From the NCBI RefSeq assembly GCF_014218805.1, contig NZ_JACJUV010000001.1, positions 1,872,501-1,936,500 on the forward strand: a DNA stretch of 64,000 bases, read 5' to 3'. This DNA is from Teredinibacter franksiae. GTDB taxonomy: Bacteria; Pseudomonadota; Gammaproteobacteria; Pseudomonadales; Cellvibrionaceae. The notes beneath the pieces are model-generated. The model did no database searches, was not told the origin of the DNA, and saw only the letters and a program-made list of their open reading frames with translations. Positions 26,894 to 36,951 of this stretch are shown one piece after another. The position numbers were made by a program, and so were the translations under genes. Positions within the stretch are counted from its first letter, which is position 1. Each line of letters starts with the position of its first letter.

Positions 26894-27982
26894 ATGACCA
26901 CAGCCAGTATTACCCAGACCAATCCGCTGCTAAGCAACCTTCAAAACCGCCTGCTAACGCAATCATTACTAGCCGTGCTGTTCATTGTGGTTGTGAGCTT
27001 TGTGCGTATTCTGAGCACAGGCTGGCTTCTCGTCGATGCCGTACATTTGCTCATTGGCATACTCGCCGCCGCCGCTTGGGCCTACCGAAATCACCTTACT
27101 AACACCCACCTAACCCTAGTACTTACCGGCTTAGTCATGGCCTATTGCGTTTCAACCATATTACAACTGGGGTTTGCCAGTGTTGCGCTGCCACTGTTCT
27201 TGGCAACAGCGGTGGTTATGTCCTTTGTGCTGGGCTATACCACTACGCTTACAATCTCCATCGCAACACTCGTTGTATTTGCACTTAGCGGTTTTATTTT
27301 CTATCAGTTTGTCCATTGGCCAGGGTCCTCCAGCGGTATTACATCACTATTAAGCTGGATCGCACTGGCGATCGCGTCCTTTGCTTTTATTCCAGTGATC
27401 AGCGGGTATTTAAAAAATCAGGAGCAACTCCACAGCGACCAGCTCGACAAAGCGCAAAAAGAAGGGCAATCATCACACCAAGGGCAATACGACCCTCTCA
27501 CAAGCCTACCCGTGTTACAGGTCACCCTAGACCGCCTGCGCCATGAACTCGACCGCATTAAACGCAGCGACTGTATGGGTGCGGTGATGTTTTTAGATGT
27601 CGATAATTTTCGCGACATTAATGAGCGCCACGGCAATCAGGCCGGCGACCTCGTATTGCGCACACTCGCTTCACGCATTGCCAGTATTGTGAGGGCGGCC
27701 GACACGCTAAGCCGAATAGGCGGAGATGAATTTGTGGCCATTTTTGCCGACCAAAAGGACGAAAATCAAGTACGACTCATTGCCAGAAAGCTACTGGCCA
27801 CGGTAAACAACCCCATCACCTTTAATAATACCAGTATTGACCTGCATGTCAGTATCGGCGTCGCGCTATTCCCCGACCACTCGGTGAACCCGCAGGAACT
27901 TTTAGCTCTCGCCGACAAATCTTCGGAGCTGGTTAAAGCCAGCGGTGGCAATAACTACCGCATTAGCTCCACCGAGCTTTAA
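26894..27982 (+). CDS. Membrane-bound diguanylate cyclase (GGDEF)
   Basis: A 362-residue protein. About six membrane helices (residues 20-175) form an N-terminal sensor of no recognised family, followed by a short coiled coil (EQLHSDQLDKAQKEG) and a GGDEF domain (about 195-362). The active-site motif RIGGDEFVAIF is intact, and the product-inhibition site RxxD (RAAD) lies five residues before it. Synthesis of cyclic di-GMP is therefore expected, with feedback control. The gene is divergent from dacA and ends 15 bases from the convergent rlpA. Confidence 0.93.
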   Translation: MTTASITQTNPLLSNLQNRLLTQSLLAVLFIVVVSFVRILSTGWLLVDAVHLLIGILAAAAWAYRNHLTNTHLTLVLTGLVMAYCVSTILQLGFASVALPLFLATAVVMSFVLGYTTTLTISIATLVVFALSGFIFYQFVHWPGSSSGITSLLSWIALAIASFAFIPVISGYLKNQEQLHSDQLDKAQKEGQSSHQGQYDPLTSLPVLQVTLDRLRHELDRIKRSDCMGAVMFLDVDNFRDINERHGNQAGDLVLRTLASRIASIVRAADTLSRIGGDEFVAIFADQKDENQVRLIARKLLATVNNPITFNNTSIDLHVSIGVALFPDHSVNPQELLALADKSSELVKASGGNNYRISSTEL

Positions 27983-27996
27983 TCGCAATTGACCCT

Positions 27997-28893
27997 TTAC
28001 TGATAAACAACATGCGCTTCGGGCAACTGATTGTCGGCCAGCTTATTGCGCAACAAAATCACATCCAAATTATCTTTTAACGGCCCAATACGCACACGAA
28101 ACCAACGGGAAGTATCCGGTGCATAGATATTCACCGGGTACTGCGTAACACTTTGCAGGGTGTGCTGTAACGTTTCCGCCGATTCGCGCTTACTGAAAGC
28201 TCCCACCTGCAAATAAGTATTGGCGGGAATTTCGTAGCCGCCGGAGTGTTTAGGCTGCGGCGCTTTGGGCTGCCCCGCAACCGACGCTTGAAGTACGCTG
28301 GTATTAGTGGCGCTATCAACAGGCAGCGCAGTTTTATTGTATTTTACCGGGTCGATATACTCGACAATAACCGGTGCTGTACCTTGGTCTACAAACCCCA
28401 GCTTTTTCGCTGCTGTGTAGGTAAGGTCAATCACCCGGCCCTCATGAAAAGGGCCGCGATCGTTAATCCGCACAATGGCACTAGTACCGTTATTTTTATT
28501 GGTTACACGAACGTAGCTAGGAATCGGCAGGGATTTGTGTGCGGCGGTCATGCCGTACATGTTGTAAATTTCACCGTTTGAGGTTTTATGGCCGTGAAAT
28601 TTTTTCCCGTACCACGATGCAAAACCTTCCGCCTTGTAGTTTTCCGGGGCACCAATGACGCGATAGGTTTTGCCGAGAACGGTGTAGGGGCTTTTGTTTC
28701 CCGCTATGGTGCGCGGTTCTACCCGTGGCACCGCATCAGGTATATGGTTAACACTTACCGATTGCGAGGGGCCAGTATCCTGCTTGATAGAATAGCGGCT
28801 AGGGCTTTGACAAGCGCTTAGCAATAGAACGCACAACAGGGCACCAAAACGAAACCCGAATATGTAAACTGAATCACTGTTACGAAAAGCCAA
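27997..28893 (-). CDS. rlpA: RlpA-like septal lytic transglycosylase
   Basis: A 298-residue outer-membrane lipoprotein. The start is a TTG at 28893, and the signal ends in the lipobox LLLSAC. The double-psi beta-barrel domain (GFASWYGKKFHGHKTSNGEIYNMYGMTAAHK, then VRINDRGPFHEGRVIDLTYTAAKKLG) carries the usual catalytic-site residues. The C-terminal 75 residues form a SPOR domain (YLQVGAFSKRESAETL and RVRIGPLKD), which binds denuded glycan strands at the septum. It lies at the end of the mrdA-rodA-mltB-rlpA run, a conserved cell-shape cluster. Confidence 0.95.
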   Translation of the reverse strand: MAFRNSDSVYIFGFRFGALLCVLLLSACQSPSRYSIKQDTGPSQSVSVNHIPDAVPRVEPRTIAGNKSPYTVLGKTYRVIGAPENYKAEGFASWYGKKFHGHKTSNGEIYNMYGMTAAHKSLPIPSYVRVTNKNNGTSAIVRINDRGPFHEGRVIDLTYTAAKKLGFVDQGTAPVIVEYIDPVKYNKTALPVDSATNTSVLQASVAGQPKAPQPKHSGGYEIPANTYLQVGAFSKRESAETLQHTLQSVTQYPVNIYAPDTSRWFRVRIGPLKDNLDVILLRNKLADNQLPEAHVVYQ

Positions 28894-28911
28894 TCTTACT
28901 GCTACCCATCT

Positions 28912-29904
28912 TTAGTGGTGCAATTGTTTCTCAAAGCTAAAACGCAACTCCTCACTGAGCTGCCAAACAGCCATGGCATATAACCGGCTGCGATTATAGC
29001 GGGTTATTACGTAAAAGTTATCAAAACCCAACCAAAATTCCTTTCCGTATTTGCCCTCGTACATTAGAGGTACGACCTTTTCGTTACCGCTGAGTTCCGT
29101 GTTCACCGGTGTAAAACCAAAGCCCACTACTTCATCAAGGGTATAATGGGGTCGTATTTTTTCATTGAGCGTAGACTTATCGTAGTTATCACTAATATGG
29201 GCACGGCTAAACACCACCTCACCCTTTTCCCAGCGATGCTGTTTAAAGTAATTCGCAACACTGCCAATAGCATCAACAGGATTGTTCCAAATATCGGCGA
29301 TGCCGTCACCATCAAAATCGATAGCATAGGCACGATAACTGCTGGGAATAAATTGGCCGTAACCCATCGCCCCCGCATAGGAGCCCTTAAGCGTTAAAGG
29401 GTCCTGATTTTGCTCACGCGCCAGCAACAAGAACTGCTCTAACTCTTTGGCAAAAAACTTTGATCTCGGTTCATAGTCAAAACCCAAGGTTGCCAAAGCA
29501 TCAATCACTCGATACTTACCGGTATTACGCCCATACCGGGTTTCTACGCCAATAATGGACACAATGATTTGCTCGTCCACACCCAGCTCAGCCGAAGCTC
29601 GCCGCAGGGTTTCTTTATTTTCATTCCAAAATAAAACACCCTGATCGATACGCTTTTGCCCGAGAAAGATATTTCGGTAACTCTTCCAGGTCATGGTTTT
29701 TTCAGCAGGGCGCGAAATGGCATCCAGAATAGACTGCTTCTTTTCTGCAGCTGTCAGCCAGCCCGTAACTTGCGCTTCGTCGAACCCGTGAACCGTTACC
29801 ATTTTATCGATAAACGCAGGCGCACTTTTATGACCGGCATAATCGGCCGACACGACAACAGAGGCAAAAGCCATTAATAGAACAACAACTAAACGATTCA
29901 GCAT
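28912..29904 (-). CDS. mltB: Lytic murein transglycosylase B
   Basis: A 330-residue periplasmic enzyme that cleaves glycan strands to leave 1,6-anhydroMurNAc ends. It has a signal peptide (about 1-20, ending VVSADY) and the SLT_2 domain with the catalytic Glu in SIIGVETRYGRNTG. ARVIDALATLGFDYEPRS-like and GSYAGAMGYGQFIPSSYR segments are typical. The signal lacks a clear lipobox cysteine, so it may be soluble. Its ATG overlaps the rodA stop by one base (TGATG). Confidence 0.95.
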   Translation of the reverse strand: MLNRLVVVLLMAFASVVVSADYAGHKSAPAFIDKMVTVHGFDEAQVTGWLTAAEKKQSILDAISRPAEKTMTWKSYRNIFLGQKRIDQGVLFWNENKETLRRASAELGVDEQIIVSIIGVETRYGRNTGKYRVIDALATLGFDYEPRSKFFAKELEQFLLLAREQNQDPLTLKGSYAGAMGYGQFIPSSYRAYAIDFDGDGIADIWNNPVDAIGSVANYFKQHRWEKGEVVFSRAHISDNYDKSTLNEKIRPHYTLDEVVGFGFTPVNTELSGNEKVVPLMYEGKYGKEFWLGFDNFYVITRYNRSRLYAMAVWQLSEELRFSFEKQLHH

Positions 29905-31052
29905 CAGGAAACACGTTTCTTTTCTGTGGCTATAGCCATTAATAATCCGAACCCGGTCAACATGGTAACAATAGACGTTCCGCCAAGGCTCACCAACGGC
30001 AAAGGTACACCTACGACCGGCAGCATGCCAGCCACCATGCCGATATTTACGAACACATAGACAAAAAATGTCAGCGTAACGCTCCCCGCTAATAGCCGAC
30101 CAAACATACTTTGGGCATTTAAAGCGATAAATAATCCGCGGGCAATGACCAACAGGTACAAAGCGATTAGAACTAAAACACCAATCAAACCAAATTCCTC
30201 GGCCATAACCGCGATAATAAAATCTGTGTGGCTCTCGGGCAGAAAGTCCAATTGCGACTGGGTACCATTAAAAAGCCCCTTGCCCTGTAACCCACCTGAG
30301 CCAATAGCGGTTTTTGACTGAATAATATTCCAACCCGCACCTAGCTTGTCGGCTTCGGGGTCGAGCAGGGTCAACACCCGCTGCTTCTGGTAGTCCTTCA
30401 TTACCCAATGCCACATGGGCCAGATACTGGCGGCCAATACGACAATACTGCCAATAATGTATCGCCATGGTAAGCCTGCAAGAAAAAGCACAATAATACC
30501 CGAAGCAGAAATGAGAATTGCAGTACCCAGATCCGGCTGCTTAAAAATTAAAATAGCAGGCACGACAATAATGAACAGACAAACAAAAATATGCTTAAAC
30601 TGCGGCGGCAGTGCACGTGAAGAAAAATACGCAGCCGTGGCAATAGGCACCGCCAACTTCATAACCTCCGACGGCTGAAAACGCATAAAACCCAAACTGA
30701 GCCAACGCTGCGCGCCCTTTGCGCCTACCCCCCAAAAGAACACCAGAACCAACAACACAATGCCACCAAGGTAAAACCAGGGCGCCCAACGCCGCACCAT
30801 TTCTATATCGAGCTGGGCGGTAATAAACATGGCCACATACGCAATGATAAAAAAGATCAATTGACGACGAACTAAAATTTCTTGCTGTCCACTCGCACTA
30901 TAGAGAACCACCACGCCGTAGCAGGTTAATAACAGTAGGAGCAGCAACAAAATCGGGTCGATATGCAGGCGTTTCCACATGCCCGCAGCACGAGCAAAAT
31001 CTTGATTGGAATCTGGCAGGCGCCGGACAAAATCCTGACTGGCTAATTTCAT
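29904..31052 (-). CDS. rodA: Rod-shape glycosyltransferase RodA
   Basis: A 382-residue SEDS-family peptidoglycan polymerase with about ten membrane helices. It works with PBP2 in the elongasome. Landmarks include WLSLGFMRFQPSEVMKLAVP and KQPDLGTAILI, and the region GKGLFNGTQSQLDFLPESHTDFI, which is conserved in RodA/FtsW. Length is near normal (370 in E. coli). It is coupled to mrdA by an ATGA overlap and to mltB by TGATG. Confidence 0.97.
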   Translation of the reverse strand: MKLASQDFVRRLPDSNQDFARAAGMWKRLHIDPILLLLLLLLTCYGVVVLYSASGQQEILVRRQLIFFIIAYVAMFITAQLDIEMVRRWAPWFYLGGIVLLVLVFFWGVGAKGAQRWLSLGFMRFQPSEVMKLAVPIATAAYFSSRALPPQFKHIFVCLFIIVVPAILIFKQPDLGTAILISASGIIVLFLAGLPWRYIIGSIVVLAASIWPMWHWVMKDYQKQRVLTLLDPEADKLGAGWNIIQSKTAIGSGGLQGKGLFNGTQSQLDFLPESHTDFIIAVMAEEFGLIGVLVLIALYLLVIARGLFIALNAQSMFGRLLAGSVTLTFFVYVFVNIGMVAGMLPVVGVPLPLVSLGGTSIVTMLTGFGLLMAIATEKKRVS

Positions 31053-32932
31053 CGATTCACCTGCCCTACATTTTGCTCCAAAGGATATTGCTTAAAATAG
31101 GCATCAAAAAGTTTTCTCGCCATAGGTGCAGCGGCGCTGGAGCCATGCTCGCCATTTTCGACAATAATAGCCGTGGCTATTTGAGGGTTTTCTATAGGCG
31201 CGAAGCCTATGTAGAGCGCATGATCCCAATTGCGTTCATTAATTTTATTCGCATCGTATTCTTCGTCCTGCGCGATACCCACTTTTTGCGCTGTACCGGT
31301 TTTACCTCCCATACGATACTCAGTGCCTACGCCAATTCGATGGGCTGTTCCGCGCCGGCTATGCACTACGCCTTCCATTGCTTTCAAGACGAAATCCCAA
31401 TAGAGGTCATCGACATCAACTTTATCAACAACGACTTTTTTTGTGTCTTTATCACCTATACGCTTAACCAACCGTGGCTTTATATGCTGCCCCCTAGACG
31501 CTAGCGTAGAAGTCATTACCGCCAATTGCAGCGGTGTGGTTAATACATCGCCTTGGCCAATACTCACATTAAGACTATCGCCGGGAAACCAGTGCATACC
31601 CCGAGTGGCCTTTTTCCAATCCCGTGAAGGCCACAAACCCGGGCGCTCACTGGGCACTTCAATTCCCGTACGCTTACCAAGGCCAAATTGTTTGCCGAAG
31701 CTGTGCATCCGATCAACACCCATACGAAATGCCATGTCATAGAAAAAAGTATCACAGGATTCAACTATGGCCTGGTTTAAATTGACGCTTTTTCCGTGCC
31801 CCCCCTTTTTCCAGTCACGGTAAAAACGCTCGTCGTTTTCCAGCTGATAGTAACCAGGATCTGAAATATGGGTTCCAAAATTCACAACCTGATGATGCAA
31901 AGCACCAAGGCCCAACATAGGCTTAATAGTGGAGCCCGGCGGATACTGCCCCTGAATCGTACGATTAAAAAGAGGCAGGTCACGCGATTCATTCAACAAC
32001 TTATAATCAGCAAAACTAATACCCGTAACGAATAAATTGGGATCGTAGGTGGGCGCACTCACCATGGCCAGCACCCCCCCGGTCTGCACATCTATCGCAA
32101 CAACCGCGCCTCTGCGGCCGTCAAGCGCGCGCTTGGCAACAGTCTGTAAGCCCGAATTCAAAAAGAGCTGTAAATCTTTGCCCGGTGCTGGGTCTACGGA
32201 ATCCAGTTTACGTAATACCCGGCCGTGAGCATTGGTTTCAATATTTTCACTGCCCACCTTGCCCAGCAAGGCACGCTCGTAATATTTTTCCAAACCAATT
32301 TTGCCAATACTGTGAGTACCGCTGTAGCGCTGATAGGTTTCTTCATTAAAACCACCCAGCTCTCTTTCGTTAATTCGCCCCACATAGCCCACCGTATGTG
32401 CAAATAGACTACCTTTCGGATATAGACGTGTTAATTGCGCTTCAATTTCTACGCCCTCTAGGCGAAATTCATTGACGGCAATTCGGGAGATTTCGTCTTC
32501 ATTCAAACGGTAGCGCAAAGGCACCGCTTCAAAAGGCCGCCGGCGCTGCGCCAATAACTTATAGAAGTTTTCACGGTGACGATCTTCAACCTGAATGATA
32601 TCGGCCAACTGCTCGATAGTAGCTTCTAGGTTTTTTGTGCGTTCTTTCACGATCGACAGCGAAAATGTCGGCCGATTATCGGCCAACAACTCCCCGTTGG
32701 TATCGAAAATTAAACCGCGATTGGGGGGGATGGGACGAACATGGATGCGATTACTGTCGGAACGCGTGACGTAATGATTGTAATCGATCACCTGTAATGT
32801 GTAGTAGCGCGCTATCAGTATGCCGAAAAGAGCAAGTACCATAATGAACGCAATCGCCAAACGAAAACCAAAAACCCTGGCTTCATGATGGTGATCTTTG
32901 AAGTGGTGCAGTTCTTTTTCTGCCCAGATCAT
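31049..32932 (-). CDS. mrdA: Penicillin-binding protein 2 (peptidoglycan transpeptidase)
   Basis: A 627-residue class B penicillin-binding protein. It has one N-terminal membrane anchor (about 22-46), a PBP dimer domain and a transpeptidase domain. The active-site serine lies in YPPGSTIKPML (S-x-x-K). A mid-domain SCDTFFYDMA supplies the SxD-type motif and GGKTGTAQKVG the KTG motif. It crosslinks side-wall peptidoglycan with RodA. The C-terminus ends shortly after the transpeptidase domain. Confidence 0.97.
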   Translation of the reverse strand: MIWAEKELHHFKDHHHEARVFGFRLAIAFIMVLALFGILIARYYTLQVIDYNHYVTRSDSNRIHVRPIPPNRGLIFDTNGELLADNRPTFSLSIVKERTKNLEATIEQLADIIQVEDRHRENFYKLLAQRRRPFEAVPLRYRLNEDEISRIAVNEFRLEGVEIEAQLTRLYPKGSLFAHTVGYVGRINERELGGFNEETYQRYSGTHSIGKIGLEKYYERALLGKVGSENIETNAHGRVLRKLDSVDPAPGKDLQLFLNSGLQTVAKRALDGRRGAVVAIDVQTGGVLAMVSAPTYDPNLFVTGISFADYKLLNESRDLPLFNRTIQGQYPPGSTIKPMLGLGALHHQVVNFGTHISDPGYYQLENDERFYRDWKKGGHGKSVNLNQAIVESCDTFFYDMAFRMGVDRMHSFGKQFGLGKRTGIEVPSERPGLWPSRDWKKATRGMHWFPGDSLNVSIGQGDVLTTPLQLAVMTSTLASRGQHIKPRLVKRIGDKDTKKVVVDKVDVDDLYWDFVLKAMEGVVHSRRGTAHRIGVGTEYRMGGKTGTAQKVGIAQDEEYDANKINERNWDHALYIGFAPIENPQIATAIIVENGEHGSSAAAPMARKLFDAYFKQYPLEQNVGQVNR

Positions 32933-32941
32933 GTGCTCGCC

Positions 32942-33418
32942 CTATTTATGGTACGGATGGTTTTGCAGAATGGTCCAGGCACGATACAACTGCTCCATGA
33001 TCAAAACACGCACCAGTGGATGTGGCATGGTAAGGCCCGATAGCGACCACTTTTCATTTGCCTTTTGCAAGACACGCTGCGAAAGCCCGTCTGGCCCCCC
33101 AATGATTAAACAGGGCGTTATAGCCTCCATTTGCCAGGAGGCCATTTTTTCAGCCAGCTTCTCGGTCGTTAGGCTCTTACCCAGAACATCCAATGCAATA
33201 ATGCACTTATGCCCCGGCAAGCTCTCCAGCGACGATAAAATTTGCTCTGCTTCGGCTTCCTTTGTTGCCAGGGTATTCGTATTTTTAGAACGATTTGCCA
33301 GAGGAAGTTCCACAAGCCGAGTTTCTAACTCGCGCGGCATACGCTTCGCGTATTCCTGATACCCCTGCTGAACCCAACCGGGCATCTTACTACCAACCGT
33401 CAGCAGGTTAATTTTCAT
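32942..33418 (-). CDS. rlmH: 23S rRNA pseudouridine-1915 N3-methyltransferase RlmH
   Basis: A 158-residue SPOUT-family methyltransferase, nearly the E. coli length (155). The C-terminal trefoil-knot motif is clear: [14 protein letters not shown] ([13 protein letters not shown]), then [33 protein letters not shown], which ends the protein as in the family. It methylates the pseudouridine in helix 69 of 23S rRNA on assembled ribosomes. It lies between rsfS and mrdA, the standard gammaproteobacterial arrangement. Confidence 0.97.
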   Translation of the reverse strand: MKINLLTVGSKMPGWVQQGYQEYAKRMPRELETRLVELPLANRSKNTNTLATKEAEAEQILSSLESLPGHKCIIALDVLGKSLTTEKLAEKMASWQMEAITPCLIIGGPDGLSQRVLQKANEKWSLSGLTMPHPLVRVLIMEQLYRAWTILQNHPYHK

Positions 33419-33433
33419 AGCAGCGGAGAATGG

Positions 33434-33778
33434 TTATTCAGGTTGATGACGAGAAGCAGGCTCTGTAGACCAGAGTTTTTCCAGCTCGTAGAAGGAGCGT
33501 GTGGTGGCGAGCATAACGTGTACGACCATATCGCCAAAGTCCACTAACACCCACTCGCCCTCTTCCATGCCTTCCAGCCCTATCGGGCGAAAACCTTTTT
33601 CTTTAGCATCGGCCACAACATTGTTGGCTAGAGATTTTACGTGACGGCTGGAGGTACCGGTGGCGATCACAAAGGTATCCATAACGTTACTGAGGGTTGT
33701 AACGTCGAGACTTTGGATCTGCTGCCCTTTAAGATCTTCAAGGGCGTTTACAACAATATCGGATAATTCAGATTGCAT
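33434..33778 (-). CDS. rsfS: Ribosomal silencing factor RsfS
   Basis: A 114-residue protein with the RsfS/Iojap fold: IVNALEDLKGQQI-type opening, DVTTLSNVMDTFVIATGTSSRHVKSLA, and LEGMEEGEWVLVDFGDMVVHVML. It binds ribosomal protein L14 and blocks subunit joining during starvation. A short C-terminal tail follows the core. It is 15 bases upstream of rlmH. Confidence 0.97.
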   Translation of the reverse strand: MQSELSDIVVNALEDLKGQQIQSLDVTTLSNVMDTFVIATGTSSRHVKSLANNVVADAKEKGFRPIGLEGMEEGEWVLVDFGDMVVHVMLATTRSFYELEKLWSTEPASRHQPE

Positions 33779-33850
33779 TCAATTTCCTAAACGAGTTCCT
33801 GGAACAATTTCTTAATAAATTTTTACGCGGCGCCACTAATAATGGGGCCA

Positions 33851-34498
33851 CTAACAATTCTGGTAAAGCTTATGCTGACGAATATACTGCTCCACAGCCT
33901 CCGGCAACAGTGGCGATGACACCCCAGTTGCGCTTAGTGCACGCAATTGGGTGGCTGAAACATCGCAGGGTGTTGTTTGCAGTAACGCCACACCCCCACA
34001 GGGTTTTGCAGCCAACTGTTCGGCCGAACAGCGACGCCCCTGCAACCAATGCTCAACATCTTTCGGCAAGGCCGAATAACCGGGCCTGCGCCAAACGGCA
34101 AAATGGGTCAGTGCGGCCAATGCCTGCCAGTCATACCAGCTGGGCAGTGTTTGTAGCGAATCCCATCCCATCAAAAAAACCAAACCACGCTCGGCGCCAA
34201 TCTCTTCGCGATAACGCCGCAAGGTATCGACAGTATAGGAAGGTTTAGACTGCTCCAACTCCCAACGATCAATACTAAACCCAGGATAATCTGCCAAGGC
34301 TAGCTCTAGCATTGCCACCCGCTCACTCGGTTTGGTTTTTAGCGCATCCTTGTGTGGCGGAATATGGCAGGGAATCAAACGAATGTCACGTGTGGACAGT
34401 TGCTCGGCTGCCTCTCGGGCGGCTTCTAAGTGCCCTCGATGAACGGGGTCAAAGCTGCCACCAAAGAGAACAACGGGTTCAATTAAGCGTTTCACCAT
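33851..34498 (-). CDS. nadD: Nicotinate-mononucleotide adenylyltransferase NadD
   Basis: A 215-residue enzyme that adenylylates nicotinate mononucleotide in NAD synthesis. The N-terminal nucleotidyltransferase motif [12 protein letters not shown] and the C-terminal ATP-binding [10 protein letters not shown] (ISSTxxR equivalent) are present. I use the ATG at 34498; the only longer start is a TTG at 34510. The gene overlaps proA by 20 bases. The order proA-nadD-rsfS-rlmH is conserved. Confidence 0.96.
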   Translation of the reverse strand: MVKRLIEPVVLFGGSFDPVHRGHLEAAREAAEQLSTRDIRLIPCHIPPHKDALKTKPSERVAMLELALADYPGFSIDRWELEQSKPSYTVDTLRRYREEIGAERGLVFLMGWDSLQTLPSWYDWQALAALTHFAVWRRPGYSALPKDVEHWLQGRRCSAEQLAAKPCGGVALLQTTPCDVSATQLRALSATGVSSPLLPEAVEQYIRQHKLYQNC

Positions 34499-35735
34499 CG
34501 CCCAAAACAATCCACTTCTGCGAGGTTAAACCCTCTAAACCCACAGGGCCTCTCGCATGAATTTTGTCGGTGGAAATACCAATTTCAGCCCCTAAGCCAT
34601 ACTGGAAGCCATCGGCAAACCGCGTTGAGGCGTTCACCATAACAGAGCTGGAATCCACCCGGGTAAGGAAAGCCCTGGCCTTGGTGTAATTTTCTGTAAC
34701 AATACTTTCGGTGTGCGCTGAACTGTAATCGGCAATATGATCGATAGCTTCGTCCATACCACTGACCATACGAATTGCTAGAACTGGCGCAAGATATTCC
34801 GTCGCCCAGTCTTCCTCGGTAGCAGGCTTTGCCTCACCAATAATCGCCAAGGTTTTTGTGCAGCCACGCAGCTCTACACCTTTATCAGCATAGGCCTTTG
34901 CCAGCCGAGGTAATATTTGCTCGGCAACAGACTCGGCCACCAGCAAGGTTTCCATAGCGTTACAGACGCCATAGCGGTGAGTTTTGCTGTTAAGCGCGAT
35001 ATCGAAAGCTTTGTTTAAATCCGCTTGATCATCGATGTACACATGGCATATACCATCGAGATGTTTAATGACACTCACTTTCGCGTCTTTACTGATGCGC
35101 TCAATCAAGCTCTTGCCACCGCGAGGAACAATAACGTCTACGTACTCCGGCATCGTAATTAACTCGCCTACCGCGGCGCGATCTGTGGTTTCGACAACCT
35201 GGACAGCCGCTTCGGGTAAACCCACTTTTTTCAGGCCCGCACCTATACACTTGGCAATGGCTTGGTTGGAGTGGATAGCCTCACTACCACCACGCAAAAT
35301 GGTCGCATTACCGGATTTTAGGCACAAACTGGCCGCATCGGCGGTAACGTTGGGGCGCGATTCATAAATAATGCCCACTACACCAAGCGGAACACGCATT
35401 TTGCCCACTTGAATGCCCGAAGGCCGGCGCTTGAGATCGGTGATTTCGCCACAGGGATCAGCCAACGCGGCTACCTGACGCAACCCTTCAATCATGCCGT
35501 CGATACGCGCAGGCGTTAACTCCAGGCGGTCGAGTAATGCGGCGTCGAGCCCTTTATTACGACCATTCTCCAGATCGCGGGCGTTTTCTGCGGCTATGCT
35601 TTCACGGGCGGCGTCTAGCGCTTCGGCAATGGCAATCAGCGCTGCGTTTTTATCGCCGGCGCTGACAGCCATCATCGCGCGAGAAGCCGCACGCGCGTTT
35701 TGACCCAGCCCTTGCATGTAGTCTTTTACACTCAT
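34479..35735 (-). CDS. proA: Gamma-glutamyl phosphate reductase ProA
   Basis: A 418-residue NADPH-dependent reductase giving glutamate-5-semialdehyde in proline synthesis. It is an aldehyde-dehydrogenase fold with the catalytic Cys in [12 protein letters not shown]. Other landmarks are [27 protein letters not shown] and [25 protein letters not shown] near the end. Length matches the family (417). The ATG at 35735 heads the proA-nadD-rsfS-rlmH-mrdA run. Confidence 0.97.
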   Translation of the reverse strand: MSVKDYMQGLGQNARAASRAMMAVSAGDKNAALIAIAEALDAARESIAAENARDLENGRNKGLDAALLDRLELTPARIDGMIEGLRQVAALADPCGEITDLKRRPSGIQVGKMRVPLGVVGIIYESRPNVTADAASLCLKSGNATILRGGSEAIHSNQAIAKCIGAGLKKVGLPEAAVQVVETTDRAAVGELITMPEYVDVIVPRGGKSLIERISKDAKVSVIKHLDGICHVYIDDQADLNKAFDIALNSKTHRYGVCNAMETLLVAESVAEQILPRLAKAYADKGVELRGCTKTLAIIGEAKPATEEDWATEYLAPVLAIRMVSGMDEAIDHIADYSSAHTESIVTENYTKARAFLTRVDSSSVMVNASTRFADGFQYGLGAEIGISTDKIHARGPVGLEGLTSQKWIVLGDGETLN

Positions 35736-35795
35736 GTTTCAATCATCAAAAATTATGGCTAAAGCGCGCATTATACGGGAATTAGGAATGAAATT

Positions 35796-35969
35796 ATGTC
35801 ATCAGCGATGATTCTGATTTTAATAACGGTGGTATCGGCAGCAATTTGCTATTCAATCGCTAGAAAAAGGCGCGCGAATGTCGCCTTTTGGGTAGTGATG
35901 GCGTCGATATTTGGCCCATTCGCAATCCCTTTTGTATGTCTATCGAGGGCGCGAAAACTACAGGGCTAA
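35796..35969 (+). CDS. Small two-helix membrane protein, 57 residues
   Basis: A short reading frame on the plus strand between two minus-strand genes. It begins MSSAMILILI and ends RARKLQG. AGGA lies eight bases before the ATG. It should have two membrane segments (about 4-19 and 29-49) joined by a basic turn (ARKRRAN). The second segment, ASIFGPFAIPFVCL, has the G-P-F pattern of many small proteobacterial membrane proteins. It lies alone in the 256-base gap between proA and the ATP-grasp gene. Function is unknown. Confidence 0.7.
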   Translation: MSSAMILILITVVSAAICYSIARKRRANVAFWVVMASIFGPFAIPFVCLSRARKLQG

Positions 35970-35991
35970 ATAGCACAATAAGGCGGTAAAG

Positions 35992-36948
35992 TTAGGCGGC
36001 AAAATGGTTGTAGGCATAGGCCACTCGATCCGGTACCGACAGTCGCTCGGGTCGCGACAACGCTTCCACCGCTTTCAGCCGTGGCAACAACCCTTTACCG
36101 TTTGCAATTTGAATGGAAAGGCCCGGCCGGGCATTCAGCTCAAGTAACGCCGGGCCAATATTTTTATCCAGCACCAAATCCACCCCTAAATACCCCAAAC
36201 CGGTCATATCGGCACAGGCACAACCCAGCTCCAGTAGCGCCTGCCAATGAGGTATTTGTAATTCGGCTAGCGAAAGACCCGTATCGGGGTGATTCTCAAT
36301 GCGGCGGTCGTCTTGCACCGCATGCACCGCTCGCCCAGTGGCAATATCGATACCCACACCAACAGCCCCCTGATGCAAATTTGCTTTGCCCTGAGAAGCG
36401 GCGCAAGCAAGGCGCATCATCGCCATAATCGGAATACCGCGAAAAACGATTAGGCGTAAATCTGGCACACCCTCGTGGGAATAACGGGCTATATTCTCGT
36501 CACCTTCAATCAGCGCTTCAACGACAGCAACATCCACCGTTCCGCCAAGCGAAAACAAGCCCGCCAGTATATTGGACACATGGCGTTTGATCTCATCAAG
36601 GCTAATGACCTGGCCATTACTACGACAATACTGACCTTGGTGACATTGCTGAATCACCAGAATACCCTTACCTCCCGAACCCTTGGCCGGTTTTATGCAA
36701 AACCCATCGCGCCCAAGCAAGCGCTGCTCAAGAAAATTTACATCGTGCTGATTGTCGATAACGGAGATCAACTCGGGCACCACAACATCGTACTCAAGTG
36801 CAAGCTGTTTGGTTTTGAGCTTATTATCGACCAGCGGAAAATGCTGGCGGGGATTGTAGCGAGAGATGTAGGCAATATTACGCCGATTCATCCCCAGCAC
36901 CCCGCGTGCGCGCAGAGCTGAAAGGTTGGCGAGCGAAAATCCAAACAT
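35992..36948 (-). CDS. RimK-like ATP-grasp ligase (alpha-L-glutamate ligase-related)
   Basis: A 318-residue ATP-grasp protein. The ATP-binding segments are visible: FCIKPAKGSGGKGILVI (glycine-rich loop) and DLRLIVFRGIPIMAMMRLA. The metal-binding end YLGVDLVLDKNIGPALLELNARPGLSIQIANGKGL is strongly conserved in the alpha-L-glutamate-ligase-like family. It should join an amino acid to an unknown acceptor through an acyl-phosphate. The gene overlaps nothing but starts three bases after the transglutaminase/7TM gene, so the two are co-expressed. Comparative genomics (Iyer, Aravind and colleagues on amidoligases) grouped this trio as a probable peptide-modifying system. Confidence 0.88.
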   Translation of the reverse strand: MFGFSLANLSALRARGVLGMNRRNIAYISRYNPRQHFPLVDNKLKTKQLALEYDVVVPELISVIDNQHDVNFLEQRLLGRDGFCIKPAKGSGGKGILVIQQCHQGQYCRSNGQVISLDEIKRHVSNILAGLFSLGGTVDVAVVEALIEGDENIARYSHEGVPDLRLIVFRGIPIMAMMRLACAASQGKANLHQGAVGVGIDIATGRAVHAVQDDRRIENHPDTGLSLAELQIPHWQALLELGCACADMTGLGYLGVDLVLDKNIGPALLELNARPGLSIQIANGKGLLPRLKAVEALSRPERLSVPDRVAYAYNHFAA

Positions 36949-36951
36949 AGG

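Noticed and set aside
26761..27102. 113-residue open frame on the plus strand
   Set aside because: It overlaps the GGDEF gene out of frame, has no ribosome-binding site and has no protein-like pattern.
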